DNA from: Novosphingobium jiangmenense
GTDB lineage: Bacteria; Pseudomonadota; Alphaproteobacteria; Sphingomonadales; Sphingomonadaceae
NCBI RefSeq assembly: GCF_015694345.1
Contig: NZ_JADQDC010000002.1
Coordinates: 1-64,000 of the forward strand
Direction: 5' to 3'
DNA length: 64,000 nt
The number at the start of each line of letters is the position of its first letter. Position 1 is the stretch's first letter. The notes beneath the pieces are model-generated. The model was not told the origin of the DNA. It did no database searches and was given only the letters and a program-made list of their open reading frames with translations. A program made the position numbers and the translations under genes. Of the stretch, positions 18,213 to 26,174 are shown in pieces.

Positions 18213-19051
18213 ATCGCGTCAAGCAGTGGCTTGAGATCGTTGAGAAGGACCGACGGCCGGTCCTTTTCCGGCAAGGCGAGATCACTGCCCATGATGCCCG
18301 TTGCCAGACCGATCGAGTGCGCCCCGACCGCATTGGCCATCCGCATTTCGAGCGCCGGGTCATCGCCCACGACAACGACATCCTTGGTGGCGCTGCGCGG
18401 CAGGCCCATGATCGTCAGCGCCGTTTCGAAAGCGACTTTCGAGGGCTTGCCCAGGATGCGTGGGCGCTTGCGCGTCATCGCGGTCAGCATGGCGTTGATC
18501 GGGAAGCTCGCTCCGATCGCCCGACCGTTCTCGGTGGCGAAGAACGGCACGTTGCTAGCCGTGACCAAACGCGCCCCGTTCCACAGCGAATGACATGCGG
18601 CTTCGAGCGCGTTGAAATCGAACTCGCGGAACCAGCCGGTATAGACTGCCTCCACGCCTTCCGCCTCTTCCGACGGCCCCACCACATCGAGGCCTGCGGC
18701 AATCAATGGTTCCGCACAGCCGGGATTGCCGAGAACGCGCACCTTGTCGACGCCGGCTTTGGACAACCAGACAGCCGCCGAGGACGATGGCGTGAGCATC
18801 TGGTCGTCGTCCACCGGAAAGCCCGCATTGCGCAGGGAATTGGCATAGGCGACCGGCGGCTTGGCCGTGCCGTTGGTGAAGACCACGAAGGGCTTGCCGC
18901 TGTCTTTCAGCGCGTTGAGCACGTCCACCGCATGAGGCAGCGCGCGATGGCCGCCGCTCTTGGCATCGCCAAGGGCAATGGTGCCGTCCATGTCGAAGAT
19001 GAAGCCGGCCGCATCGCGCAGGCGGGCTTTGAAGTCAGCGGTCAAAGTCAA
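18209..19051 (-). CDS. HAD-IIA (NagD-like) phosphatase
   Basis: A 280-residue HAD hydrolase with motif I FIFDMDGTIALGD (nucleophile D20, acid D22), motif II VVFTNGTAKPP, a C2-type cap, and motif IV VVVGDDPALEMRMANAVGAHSIGL. NagD-like enzymes remove phosphate from nucleotides, sugars or aryl phosphates. Its ATG overlaps the carboxyltransferase stop by four bases, so it is the last gene of the Tm-1/carboxylase operon. That suggests a dedicated dephosphorylation step in the pathway rather than a housekeeping role (inference). Confidence 0.85.
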   Translation of the reverse strand: MTLTADFKARLRDAAGFIFDMDGTIALGDAKSGGHRALPHAVDVLNALKDSGKPFVVFTNGTAKPPVAYANSLRNAGFPVDDDQMLTPSSSAAVWLSKAGVDKVRVLGNPGCAEPLIAAGLDVVGPSEEAEGVEAVYTGWFREFDFNALEAACHSLWNGARLVTASNVPFFATENGRAIGASFPINAMLTAMTRKRPRILGKPSKVAFETALTIMGLPRSATKDVVVVGDDPALEMRMANAVGAHSIGLATGIMGSDLALPEKDRPSVLLNDLKPLLDAI

Positions 19052-20520
19052 AGCGAGGCTCCGGCATGGAGGGCGAGGCGGAAGTTGCCGCGCTCGATCA
19101 CGATGTCGCGTGCGTCAGGCTTGGCCGCGAGTTTGCGCAGCAGCGAGATGATCGGGGCGGCCTTGGGCGAATAGGTCGCGCGCGACGGGCCTGCGGCGAG
19201 CATGGCATCAACCTGTTCGGCGGGCATGACAGCGCGCAGCAGAAACTCCTCGTCGGGGAGGTTGTAGCCGAACTGGCGGCGCAGATCGCCGAGCGCAGGG
19301 AAGGTTGGCTCGTTCTCCAACTCGCGCGAGCGGGGGCGGTCCATGATCGTGGCAAGAACCTCGCGATCCACCGGCGAGGTGGGCTTGCCGAACTTGCCCA
19401 TGCAGTAGCGGATGACCTGATCCGAAACCTGCGCATAGCGCCGTTCGCCGATCACGTTGAACAGGGCCTGGGTCATGACCATCTGCGGAAACGGCGTGAC
19501 CATGATCGGGAAGCCGAGGTCGGCGCGGACCTGCCCGGTCTCCTCGATTACCGCGCCCATCCGGTCGGAGAGGCCCAGTTCATCGAGCTGCCGCGCAATC
19601 GTGGTCATCACGCCGCCTGCAATCTGGTGGCGCAGGAAGCTGGCGTCGAAGTTCTGCGGCGTGCCGGGCGGCAGGCCTTCTGCCAGCGCCACGCTCTGCC
19701 AATAGGTGGTCAGGCGCTTGAGCGCGGCCTTGTCCACACCGACGTCAAAGCCCGCTTCTTCGAGGTTGGCGACCATCCGGTTTGCCTCCGGCAGTGACGA
19801 TCCATCGCCTCCCGGGCCGACCCCCACGTGAATCGCAGAAATGCCAAGCTTCGCCGCCTCGAGGCTGGCCATCATGCCCTGACCGACCGTGGTGTGGGCA
19901 TGGATCTCGAGCGGACGATTGCCGATGACGGCCTTTACCGCAGGGACCAGCGTGCGGGCGCGGTCTACCGAGAGCAGGCCCGCCGGGTCCTTGATATAGA
20001 ACAGGTCGATGTTCGGGCTCTCCCCGACCGCGCGGGCAAAGTCGGCATAGAACTGGTCGGTGTGGATTTCGGAGAGCGTGAAGGTGAGTGCCGCCATGAC
20101 TTCGGCGTTGCCTTCTTCCTTCACCAGCTTGGCCGCTTCGATGACCGCCGGCACCTCGTGCATCGGATCAAGCAGCACGAACCGCCCGACGCCATTGGCT
20201 TGCAGTGCACGGTAGACAAGCCGCATGAACTCGGGATCGGCCTGCTGCCAGGCGATGAAACGCAAGCCGGTGGTGATGAACTGCAGCGGCGTCGTCGGCA
20301 TCGCGGCCGACATGCGGCGCAGCCGCTCCCACGGGTTGTTCTGGAAGTAGCGCACAGCCACGGCCATGTGGCTCGACGAGGTGAAGTCGATGGCGCGAAA
20401 ACCACAGGCCTCGGTCAAGGCAGCGGCCTGCAGCATATGCGCCGTGTTCAGGCCTGTTGCGCCCCACAGGCTCTGATTGCCGTCGCGCATGGTGACGTCG
20501 ACGAGACGGATTTCGGTCAT
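19048..20520 (-). CDS. biotin-dependent carboxyltransferase subunit (pyruvate carboxylase B / OadA-like)
   Basis: A 490-residue HMG-CoA-lyase-fold carboxyltransferase. The N-terminal VDVTMRDGNQSLWGATG supplies the metal-binding Asp (D13). LFYIKDPAGLL (K177) matches the carbamylated Lys, and LEIHAHTTVGQG (H207, H209) the metal-binding His pair. The segment GRFVLLDPMHEV differs clearly from the FRIFDALND-like motif of true pyruvate and oxaloacetate enzymes, so the acceptor is probably another ketone or acyl compound. It has no fused biotin domain; the carrier is encoded two genes upstream. ATGA overlaps join it to the biotin carboxylase and the HAD gene. Confidence 0.82.
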   Translation of the reverse strand: MTEIRLVDVTMRDGNQSLWGATGLNTAHMLQAAALTEACGFRAIDFTSSSHMAVAVRYFQNNPWERLRRMSAAMPTTPLQFITTGLRFIAWQQADPEFMRLVYRALQANGVGRFVLLDPMHEVPAVIEAAKLVKEEGNAEVMAALTFTLSEIHTDQFYADFARAVGESPNIDLFYIKDPAGLLSVDRARTLVPAVKAVIGNRPLEIHAHTTVGQGMMASLEAAKLGISAIHVGVGPGGDGSSLPEANRMVANLEEAGFDVGVDKAALKRLTTYWQSVALAEGLPPGTPQNFDASFLRHQIAGGVMTTIARQLDELGLSDRMGAVIEETGQVRADLGFPIMVTPFPQMVMTQALFNVIGERRYAQVSDQVIRYCMGKFGKPTSPVDREVLATIMDRPRSRELENEPTFPALGDLRRQFGYNLPDEEFLLRAVMPAEQVDAMLAAGPSRATYSPKAAPIISLLRKLAAKPDARDIVIERGNFRLALHAGASL

Positions 20521-21851
20521 TGGGCAAGTCCCGTGAGGAAGCCGGTATCGACGCCGCCTGCGATGAAGCGCTGATCGGCGACGATGCGGCGGTGGAGCGG
20601 GGCAGTAGTGGGCAGCCCTTCGATGTGCAGCGATCGCAGCGCGTGGGCGAGGCGTTCGACCGCCTGTTCGCGCGTCTCGCCATGCACGATGAGCTTGCCC
20701 ATCAGCGAATCATAGAACGGCGGTACCTCGCCGCCGATACCGATGTGCGTATCGACGCGGACGCCTTCTCCGGCAGGCCAGCAAGCCCGGGTCGCGTGTC
20801 CGGGCGAAGGGCGGAAGTCTGCGTCGGGGTCTTCGGCGTTGATGCGCACCTCGATGGCGTGACCGTGCGGTCGGACCATCGCCTGCGTCAGCGAGAGCGG
20901 CTTGCCCATCGCCACCAGCAACTGCTGTTCGACCAGATCGACCCCGGTGATCGCCTCGGTCACCGGGTGCTCGACCTGGATGCGGGCGTTGAGTTCGAGG
21001 AAGTAGAACGAGAAATCCTCGGCATCGACAAGGAATTCGGCCGTGCCTGCTCCGCGATAGCCGATATGCCGAGCCAGCTTCACTGCCGCCTGCTCGATAC
21101 CTTCGCGCGCCGCAAGGGGCATGGCCGGGGCAGGGGCCTCCTCGACCAGCTTCTGGAAGCGACGCTGGATCGAGCAATCGCGCGTGCCGAGGTGGATGGC
21201 GTTGGTGCCATCGCCCAGCAATTGCACTTCAACGTGACGCCCACGCGCCACGAAGCGCTCGACATAGACGGCGCTGTTGCCGAAGGCGGCCTGCGCTTCC
21301 GCCTGAGCCATGTCGAGGGCGGAATCCAGGTCTTCCGGTCGATCGACGCGTCGCATCCCCTTGCCGCCGCCACCGGCCACGGCCTTCAGCAGAAGCGGGT
21401 AAACGGTCTGCGCGGCGCGGGCGTGGACATCGGCGCGAGTGGCGGCTTCGCCACCGGGAAGCACCGGCAAGCCAGCTTCGACTGCCAGCGCCCGCGCGGC
21501 GAGCTTGTCGCCCATGCCTTCAAGCGTCTCGATGTCCGGCCCGACGAAGCGAATACCAGCGGCGTGAACCGCGCGCGCAAAGGATGCGTTCTCAGACAGG
21601 AAACCGTATCCGGGGTGAACCGCATCGCACCCGGACTTGACCATCGCCTCGACCACGCGATCGATCGCAAGATAGCCCTGCGAGGAGGGACCGGGGCCTA
21701 CGATCGCGACCTGGTCCGCCAATTGCGCCGGAAGTGACGCGGCATCCGCTTCGGATGCACCGAGCACGGTCTCGATCCCCATGGCGCGCGCGGTGCGGAT
21801 CACGCGGAGCGCAATCTCTCCGCGATTGGCGATGAACAGCTTGCGGATCAT
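20517..21851 (-). CDS. biotin carboxylase subunit
   Basis: A 444-residue AccC-type ATP-grasp enzyme that carboxylates biotin on the carrier protein using ATP and bicarbonate. Motifs: KLFIANRGEIALRVIRTARA at the N-terminus, DAVHPGYGFLSENASFA, the glycine loop KAVAGGGGKGMRRV, and the active-site FLELNARIQVEHPVTEAITG. It sits between the carrier gene (one base gap) and the carboxyltransferase (four-base overlap), so it is a dedicated subunit rather than the housekeeping acetyl-CoA carboxylase subunit, which in alphaproteobacteria usually sits in accBC. Confidence 0.92.
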   Translation of the reverse strand: MIRKLFIANRGEIALRVIRTARAMGIETVLGASEADAASLPAQLADQVAIVGPGPSSQGYLAIDRVVEAMVKSGCDAVHPGYGFLSENASFARAVHAAGIRFVGPDIETLEGMGDKLAARALAVEAGLPVLPGGEAATRADVHARAAQTVYPLLLKAVAGGGGKGMRRVDRPEDLDSALDMAQAEAQAAFGNSAVYVERFVARGRHVEVQLLGDGTNAIHLGTRDCSIQRRFQKLVEEAPAPAMPLAAREGIEQAAVKLARHIGYRGAGTAEFLVDAEDFSFYFLELNARIQVEHPVTEAITGVDLVEQQLLVAMGKPLSLTQAMVRPHGHAIEVRINAEDPDADFRPSPGHATRACWPAGEGVRVDTHIGIGGEVPPFYDSLMGKLIVHGETREQAVERLAHALRSLHIEGLPTTAPLHRRIVADQRFIAGGVDTGFLTGLAQ

Positions 21852-21852
21852 G

Positions 21853-22299
21853 TCAGGTCAGCCGCACCAGCGCTTCGCCCTTGGCGACAAGCGTGCCATT
21901 GGGAACGAGGACCTCTCCGATGCGCCCGCTGCGTCCGGCATGAACGGGGTTCATCAGCTTCATGGTCTCGACGATGCCGATCACGGTCTCCGGGCCGACT
22001 TCGTCACCCGGTTGCACGAACGGCGGCGCACCGGGCTGGGGGGCGTGGTAGAACGTGCCGGGGAGAGGTGAGCAAATGGCGTCGGGATCGGCCTCGGCTC
22101 TAGCGGTATCGGCGGCTACTTCCGCCGCCGATCCGGCCCACTGCCATTCCTGCGTCACGCCACTGTCGGAACTATCGCCCTTGGCCACGCGAAGGCGGAA
22201 GCGGCGGGTCGACAGGTCGAGTTCGCGATAGCCCGATTTCTCGAGGATCGCGGCGATCTCGGCGATGTCTTCGTGGGTGAGGGGCAGGTCGTCAGTCAT
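21853..22299 (-). CDS. biotin carboxyl carrier protein
   Basis: A 148-residue AccB-like carrier. The biotinylation motif is VETMKLMNPV with Lys at 114; the usual A-M-K is T-M-K, as in several AccB-type proteins. The domain begins at ICSPLPGTFYHAPQPGAPPFVQPGDEV. The N-terminal 50 residues (LTHEDIAEIAAILEKSGYRELDLS) resemble the AccB dimerisation segment. It lies seven bases after the Tm-1-like gene and one base before the biotin carboxylase gene. It shuttles carboxybiotin between the two catalytic subunits of this operon. Confidence 0.9.
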   Translation of the reverse strand: MTDDLPLTHEDIAEIAAILEKSGYRELDLSTRRFRLRVAKGDSSDSGVTQEWQWAGSAAEVAADTARAEADPDAICSPLPGTFYHAPQPGAPPFVQPGDEVGPETVIGIVETMKLMNPVHAGRSGRIGEVLVPNGTLVAKGEALVRLT

Positions 22300-22306
22300 T
22301 TCCGGA

Positions 22307-23524
22307 TCAGTTCTTTGCAGCCAGCATCTCGCGCGCGGCCGCGATCACGGCGCTCGAGAAGGCTTCGTCGTTGAAGTGGGAATCGATGGCGGTGACGGGC
22401 ACGCCCTCGGGCATGACCTGTGCCAGGTATTCGGCGAATGGGCCGGGAACCGAGAGGTCCTGAAGGTGCCCGGTCTCGCTATCGTGGCTGGAGAAGCCCT
22501 TGAGCGGCGTGAACACCCGGACCGGGCCGTTCGCTTCGCGCACATTTGCGGCGAGGTGATCGGCCAGTCTTTTCAGGTCCTCGATGCCGGTACGCACCGC
22601 AGTCAGCTGCGGATTGTGCTCATGATAGCGGCGCCCCGGAAACTGCTGGCGCGATGCATCGATCGGCCCGCCGATGATGAAATCGGCGTTGCCGGGGGCG
22701 AGGATCGTGGGAATGCCCTTGCGCAGTGCCGGGCGTCCGCGATCGGGTCCGGAATCCGCCAGCCCGCCAAACAGGTGATCGAGGATCTCGGTCTGCGAAA
22801 GATCGAGCACCAGCGCCACATCCTTGTCGGTGGCGAGGCCATCCAGCGTAGGTCCGCCGGCGCCCGAGGAATGGAACACCATGACCTCGCAGCCATCGCT
22901 CTCGAGCGCCTGACGGATGCGCTTCACGCTCATTTCGGTGGTGCCGAGCGTGGTGATCAGGACCAGCGGCTTTTCCGGTCCCTTGTCGCGGTCATAGCCC
23001 TTGGCCATGCCGGCAAGGGCATTGGCAGCATTGCGGAAAACGTCGCGGCTGATCGTGTTGATGCCGGAAATGTCCGTCACCGCGTTCATCATCGCGATGT
23101 CCTTGACGCCCATGTACGGCTTGGTGAAGCCCGAGGCCATGGTCGAGACGATCAGTTTGGGCAGGCCATAAGGGAAGCTCTGCATCAGCGCTCCTGCCAA
23201 TGCCGAACCCATCGAGCCGCCGACCGCGAGGATGCCGGAAACCGGATGCTTTGCGTCCCACTGGTGCGCGGCGGCAATGGCGCCGCGGATCATGGCGTCC
23301 TGGCATTTGCCTTCGTGCCCCAGTGCGCGGACATCCTCGATCGTCATGCCACCCGCTTCGGCGACCATCTCCGGCGAGATTTCCGCACCGCCGACACTGC
23401 GGCGAACGCTGGGATCTAGGTGGACCACTTCGACGCCTGCGGCTTCGAGCGAGGCGCGGGTGAAGCGGGATTCCTCTTCCTTGGTATCCTGGGTGCAGAT
23501 GAACAGGACGCTCGGTTTCGACAT
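22307..23524 (-). CDS. Tm-1-like ATP-binding (UPF0261) protein
   Basis: A 405-residue protein of the UPF0261/Tm-1 N-terminal family. In plant Tm-1 this part binds ATP and the family enzyme reaction is not established. It begins KPSVLFICTQDTKEEESRFTR. Other conserved parts are ILAVGGSMGSALAGALMQSFPYGLPKLIVSTMASG, LVLITTLGTTEMSVKRIRQAL and VMVFHSSGAGG. The start ATG at 23524 has GGAGAGGA before it; longer in-frame starts would run under the divergent IclR gene. It leads the carboxylase operon. The TIM-barrel partner that often accompanies this family is absent, and a carboxylase takes its place. Confidence 0.85.
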   Translation of the reverse strand: MSKPSVLFICTQDTKEEESRFTRASLEAAGVEVVHLDPSVRRSVGGAEISPEMVAEAGGMTIEDVRALGHEGKCQDAMIRGAIAAAHQWDAKHPVSGILAVGGSMGSALAGALMQSFPYGLPKLIVSTMASGFTKPYMGVKDIAMMNAVTDISGINTISRDVFRNAANALAGMAKGYDRDKGPEKPLVLITTLGTTEMSVKRIRQALESDGCEVMVFHSSGAGGPTLDGLATDKDVALVLDLSQTEILDHLFGGLADSGPDRGRPALRKGIPTILAPGNADFIIGGPIDASRQQFPGRRYHEHNPQLTAVRTGIEDLKRLADHLAANVREANGPVRVFTPLKGFSSHDSETGHLQDLSVPGPFAEYLAQVMPEGVPVTAIDSHFNDEAFSSAVIAAAREMLAAKN

Positions 23525-23638
23525 CGTTGGTTTTCCTCTCCGTCCCTTATTGCTGCGACAGCGCGGTTGACTTTGCACGGGGGTTTCGTGATTTTGCGTT
23601 GCATAAGGTGAAACGCAGAATTTGCCGGAGCAGGATGG

Positions 23639-24439
23639 ATGCTGGAACGCCGGGTCAAGACCGTGCGCGCGCTGGAGCGTGGACTGGACGTGCTGATCGA
23701 GGTGCAGACGAGAAAGGCGGCGAGCCTTCACGAACTGCATCAAGCGACAGGATTGCCTAAGGCCACGCTGTTGCGAATGCTCGTGACTCTGGGTCAAAAA
23801 GGGCTCGTGTGGCAGCGCCTGGCCGACGGAGCCTATCTTCCGCATGTGGACCGGATCGAGCGCGCCTCGTTCACGTCTGCGGCCCACATTGCCGAAGTGG
23901 CCTCCCCGCACATGAAGGCCCTGTCGACCAAAGTGGCATGGCCGTCAGTGCTTGCGGCGCCGCGACTCGATCACATGGAGATCCTCGAGACCAACAGCCC
24001 GCTGTTCCGGCTCGACTCCGCGATCCTCGGTCCAGTTGGAGTCAAGCTGTCCTACATTCACACGGCCACCGGGCGGGCCTATCTCGCGGCTTGCGGTGAT
24101 GCTGAGCGGGACTCGATTATCGACCGACTGCGACCCGCAAACCCGCCCGAGGGGAGTGAAGCCGAACTGCGCCAGATGTTGCAGCAGGTGAGGCAGCGCG
24201 GGTACGCTACGCGCGATCCTCTCCTACCGTGGCCTGATCGCTCGAAACAGCTTGTGCTGCGCGATGGCCGCCGCTCCATGGCGGTGCCGATCATGGTCGG
24301 CGGTTCCCCGATCGCGACGATCAACGTCACGTGGCCCGGTCGTCGAGGTGCCGACGAAGCGGTCGTCCAGCGTCATCTCGACGCGCTGAAGGCAACGGCA
24401 CGGGCAATCGCGGTAGCACTAGAGGCGAACCCGAGTTAG
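23639..24439 (+). CDS. IclR-family transcriptional regulator
   Basis: A 266-residue regulator. The N-terminal winged helix includes LHELHQATGLPKATLLRMLVTLGQKGLVWQR; the C-terminal effector domain includes VGVKLSYIHTATGRAYLAA. IclR proteins commonly control aromatic and acid catabolism. It is divergent from the Tm-1/carboxylase operon, with 114 bases between the starts, and precedes the MDR dehydrogenase on the same strand, so it may control both. The effector pocket cannot be assigned from sequence. Confidence 0.88.
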   Translation: MLERRVKTVRALERGLDVLIEVQTRKAASLHELHQATGLPKATLLRMLVTLGQKGLVWQRLADGAYLPHVDRIERASFTSAAHIAEVASPHMKALSTKVAWPSVLAAPRLDHMEILETNSPLFRLDSAILGPVGVKLSYIHTATGRAYLAACGDAERDSIIDRLRPANPPEGSEAELRQMLQQVRQRGYATRDPLLPWPDRSKQLVLRDGRRSMAVPIMVGGSPIATINVTWPGRRGADEAVVQRHLDALKATARAIAVALEANPS

Positions 24440-24519
24440 ATTTCATTGTGTGAAATTCGTTTGTCCAACTGATTAATTTGTCGCGCTGAATCGGTGATGA
24501 TCCCTCTCACAGGGAGAAA

Positions 24520-25539
24520 ATGCCGATGCGCCAGTGGGTGATTTCCGCAGGCTCGACGTCGCTTGACGATTTGCGACTGGACGAGGCCGACATTCCGAAA
24601 CCCGGTCCGGGCGAAGTGCTCGTGCGCGTGCGGGCCTGCTCGCTGAACTATCGCGACCAGATCATTCCGCTCGGCTTCTACATGGGCGGAGTTGTCCAGA
24701 ACGACACGGTGCCGCTTTCGGATGGTGCTGGCGAGATCGCGGCTGTCGGCGACGGCGTGTCAGACCTCAAGATCGGCGATCGTGTGGCCGGTATCTTCTT
24801 CCAGGACTGGATGGATGGCCCGCCAAACCCCGGCATGGGCGTGGCGCTGGGCGCACCTCCCGCTCCGGGCATGCTGCAGGATTACGTCGTTCTGCCCGAG
24901 CGTGGCGTCGTGAAGCTGGCCGAGACACTGGACTACACGCAGGCAGCTTGCCTTCCCTGCGCCGGTGTCACGGCGTGGAACGCGCTGATGGAAGGGCCTC
25001 GGCCGGTCAAGGCGGGCGATACAGTGCTGGTTCTCGGAACCGGGGGCGTCTCATTGCTTGCCCTGCAGATTGCCAAGGCTGCCGGGGCAACCGTGATCGC
25101 CACATCATCGTCGGATGAAAAGCTCGAGCGGGTAAAGGCGCTCGGCGCCGATCACGTGATCAATTACCGCACAACGCCAGAATGGGGTGCCGAAGCAGCG
25201 CGCCTTGCCGGTGGCGGCGTGGACAAGGTGGTAGAGGTCGGCGGCGCGGGCACGCTCAAGCAGTCGATCGCGGCAGTGGGCTTTGCTGGTGAGATCGCTC
25301 TGATCGGCGTGTTGACCCGCGAGGGCGACACCAACCCGCATGGCCTGATGTTCAAGGGTGCTTCGATCCGGGGGATCTTCGTCGGCTCGAAGGGCATGGC
25401 CCAGAGGCTGAATGCCTTCATCGACCAGCATGGCATCAAGCCGGTCGTCGACAAGGCTTTCCCAATCGAAAACGCCCGTGATGCCTACGCCTATCAGTCG
25501 TCGGCGGGCCTGTTCGGGAAAGTCGCAATAACGCTTTGA
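24520..25539 (+). CDS. MDR-family NAD(P)-dependent alcohol dehydrogenase/quinone oxidoreductase
   Basis: A 339-residue medium-chain dehydrogenase. The catalytic domain has KPGPGEVLVRVRACSLNYRDQ; the coenzyme domain has VLVLGTGGVSLLALQIAKAAGATVIATSSSDEKL. The usual catalytic Cys near position 40 is missing (SLNYRD), and no structural zinc cluster is visible. It therefore belongs with zinc-free reductases of the quinone oxidoreductase/enoyl reductase type. AGGGAG at 24511-24516 precedes ATG 24520; ATG 24526 is an alternative. It starts 80 bases after the IclR gene. Confidence 0.82.
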   Translation: MPMRQWVISAGSTSLDDLRLDEADIPKPGPGEVLVRVRACSLNYRDQIIPLGFYMGGVVQNDTVPLSDGAGEIAAVGDGVSDLKIGDRVAGIFFQDWMDGPPNPGMGVALGAPPAPGMLQDYVVLPERGVVKLAETLDYTQAACLPCAGVTAWNALMEGPRPVKAGDTVLVLGTGGVSLLALQIAKAAGATVIATSSSDEKLERVKALGADHVINYRTTPEWGAEAARLAGGGVDKVVEVGGAGTLKQSIAAVGFAGEIALIGVLTREGDTNPHGLMFKGASIRGIFVGSKGMAQRLNAFIDQHGIKPVVDKAFPIENARDAYAYQSSAGLFGKVAITL

Positions 25540-25591
25540 GCAGTCATGTGCGCCGCCGTCCGCAAGAGATGGGGCGCAGGAGAGGAAATCG

Positions 25592-26137
25592 ATGACGCAG
25601 TTGCTTGGCTTCGGCCAGCCCTTTGGCGGTGTGATGCAGACGGCCTTCGTGGTCGAGGACATCCGCGCTTCGATCGCCCATTTCCAGCGCGATTGCGGTG
25701 CGGGACCGTTCTTCCTGCTCGATCACTTTCTCGCCCCGGACCAGTTCTATCGCGGCGCGCCTTCGACCGCCGATGTCACCATCGCCATGGGCTTTGCCGG
25801 GCACATGCAGATCGAACTGATCCAGCCGCTGGACGCAAATCCTTCGGTCTATCGCGAGACCATTGAGCAGCGCGGCTATGGCTTTCACCACTTCGGCATA
25901 GCCTGTGCCGATGTCGAAGCGGACCTCGTTGATTACAACGCGCGCGGCTACGAGCTTGCGTTCAAGGCGGCTGTCCCGACCGGCGGGAGCGTGGCCTATC
26001 TCGAGGGCGGCGATGCCGCTGCCCCCGGCTTTCTCGAACTGATCCCGGCAACGCCCGGCATGGACGCACACTTCACCGCGATGTGGCGCGCCTCGCAAGG
26101 CTGGGACGGTTCCGAACCTGTCCGGCCGTTCATCTGA
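25592..26137 (+). CDS. VOC-family (glyoxalase fold) protein
   Basis: A 181-residue vicinal-oxygen-chelate protein. It opens MQTAFVVEDIRASIAHFQRDCGAGPFFLLDHF, typical of a first beta-alpha-beta-beta-beta unit. The second unit contains GYGFHHFGIACADVEADLVDY and ends in FLELIPATPGM, where the His and Glu residues can bind a metal. Members include epimerases, extradiol dioxygenases and isomerases. It lies in the aromatic/ketone gene cluster between a reductase and an MFS permease. The reaction is not identifiable. Confidence 0.78.
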   Translation: MTQLLGFGQPFGGVMQTAFVVEDIRASIAHFQRDCGAGPFFLLDHFLAPDQFYRGAPSTADVTIAMGFAGHMQIELIQPLDANPSVYRETIEQRGYGFHHFGIACADVEADLVDYNARGYELAFKAAVPTGGSVAYLEGGDAAAPGFLELIPATPGMDAHFTAMWRASQGWDGSEPVRPFI

Positions 26138-26174
26138 GCAGCGCATAAAAAAACTATCACGAGGGGAAAGCAGG

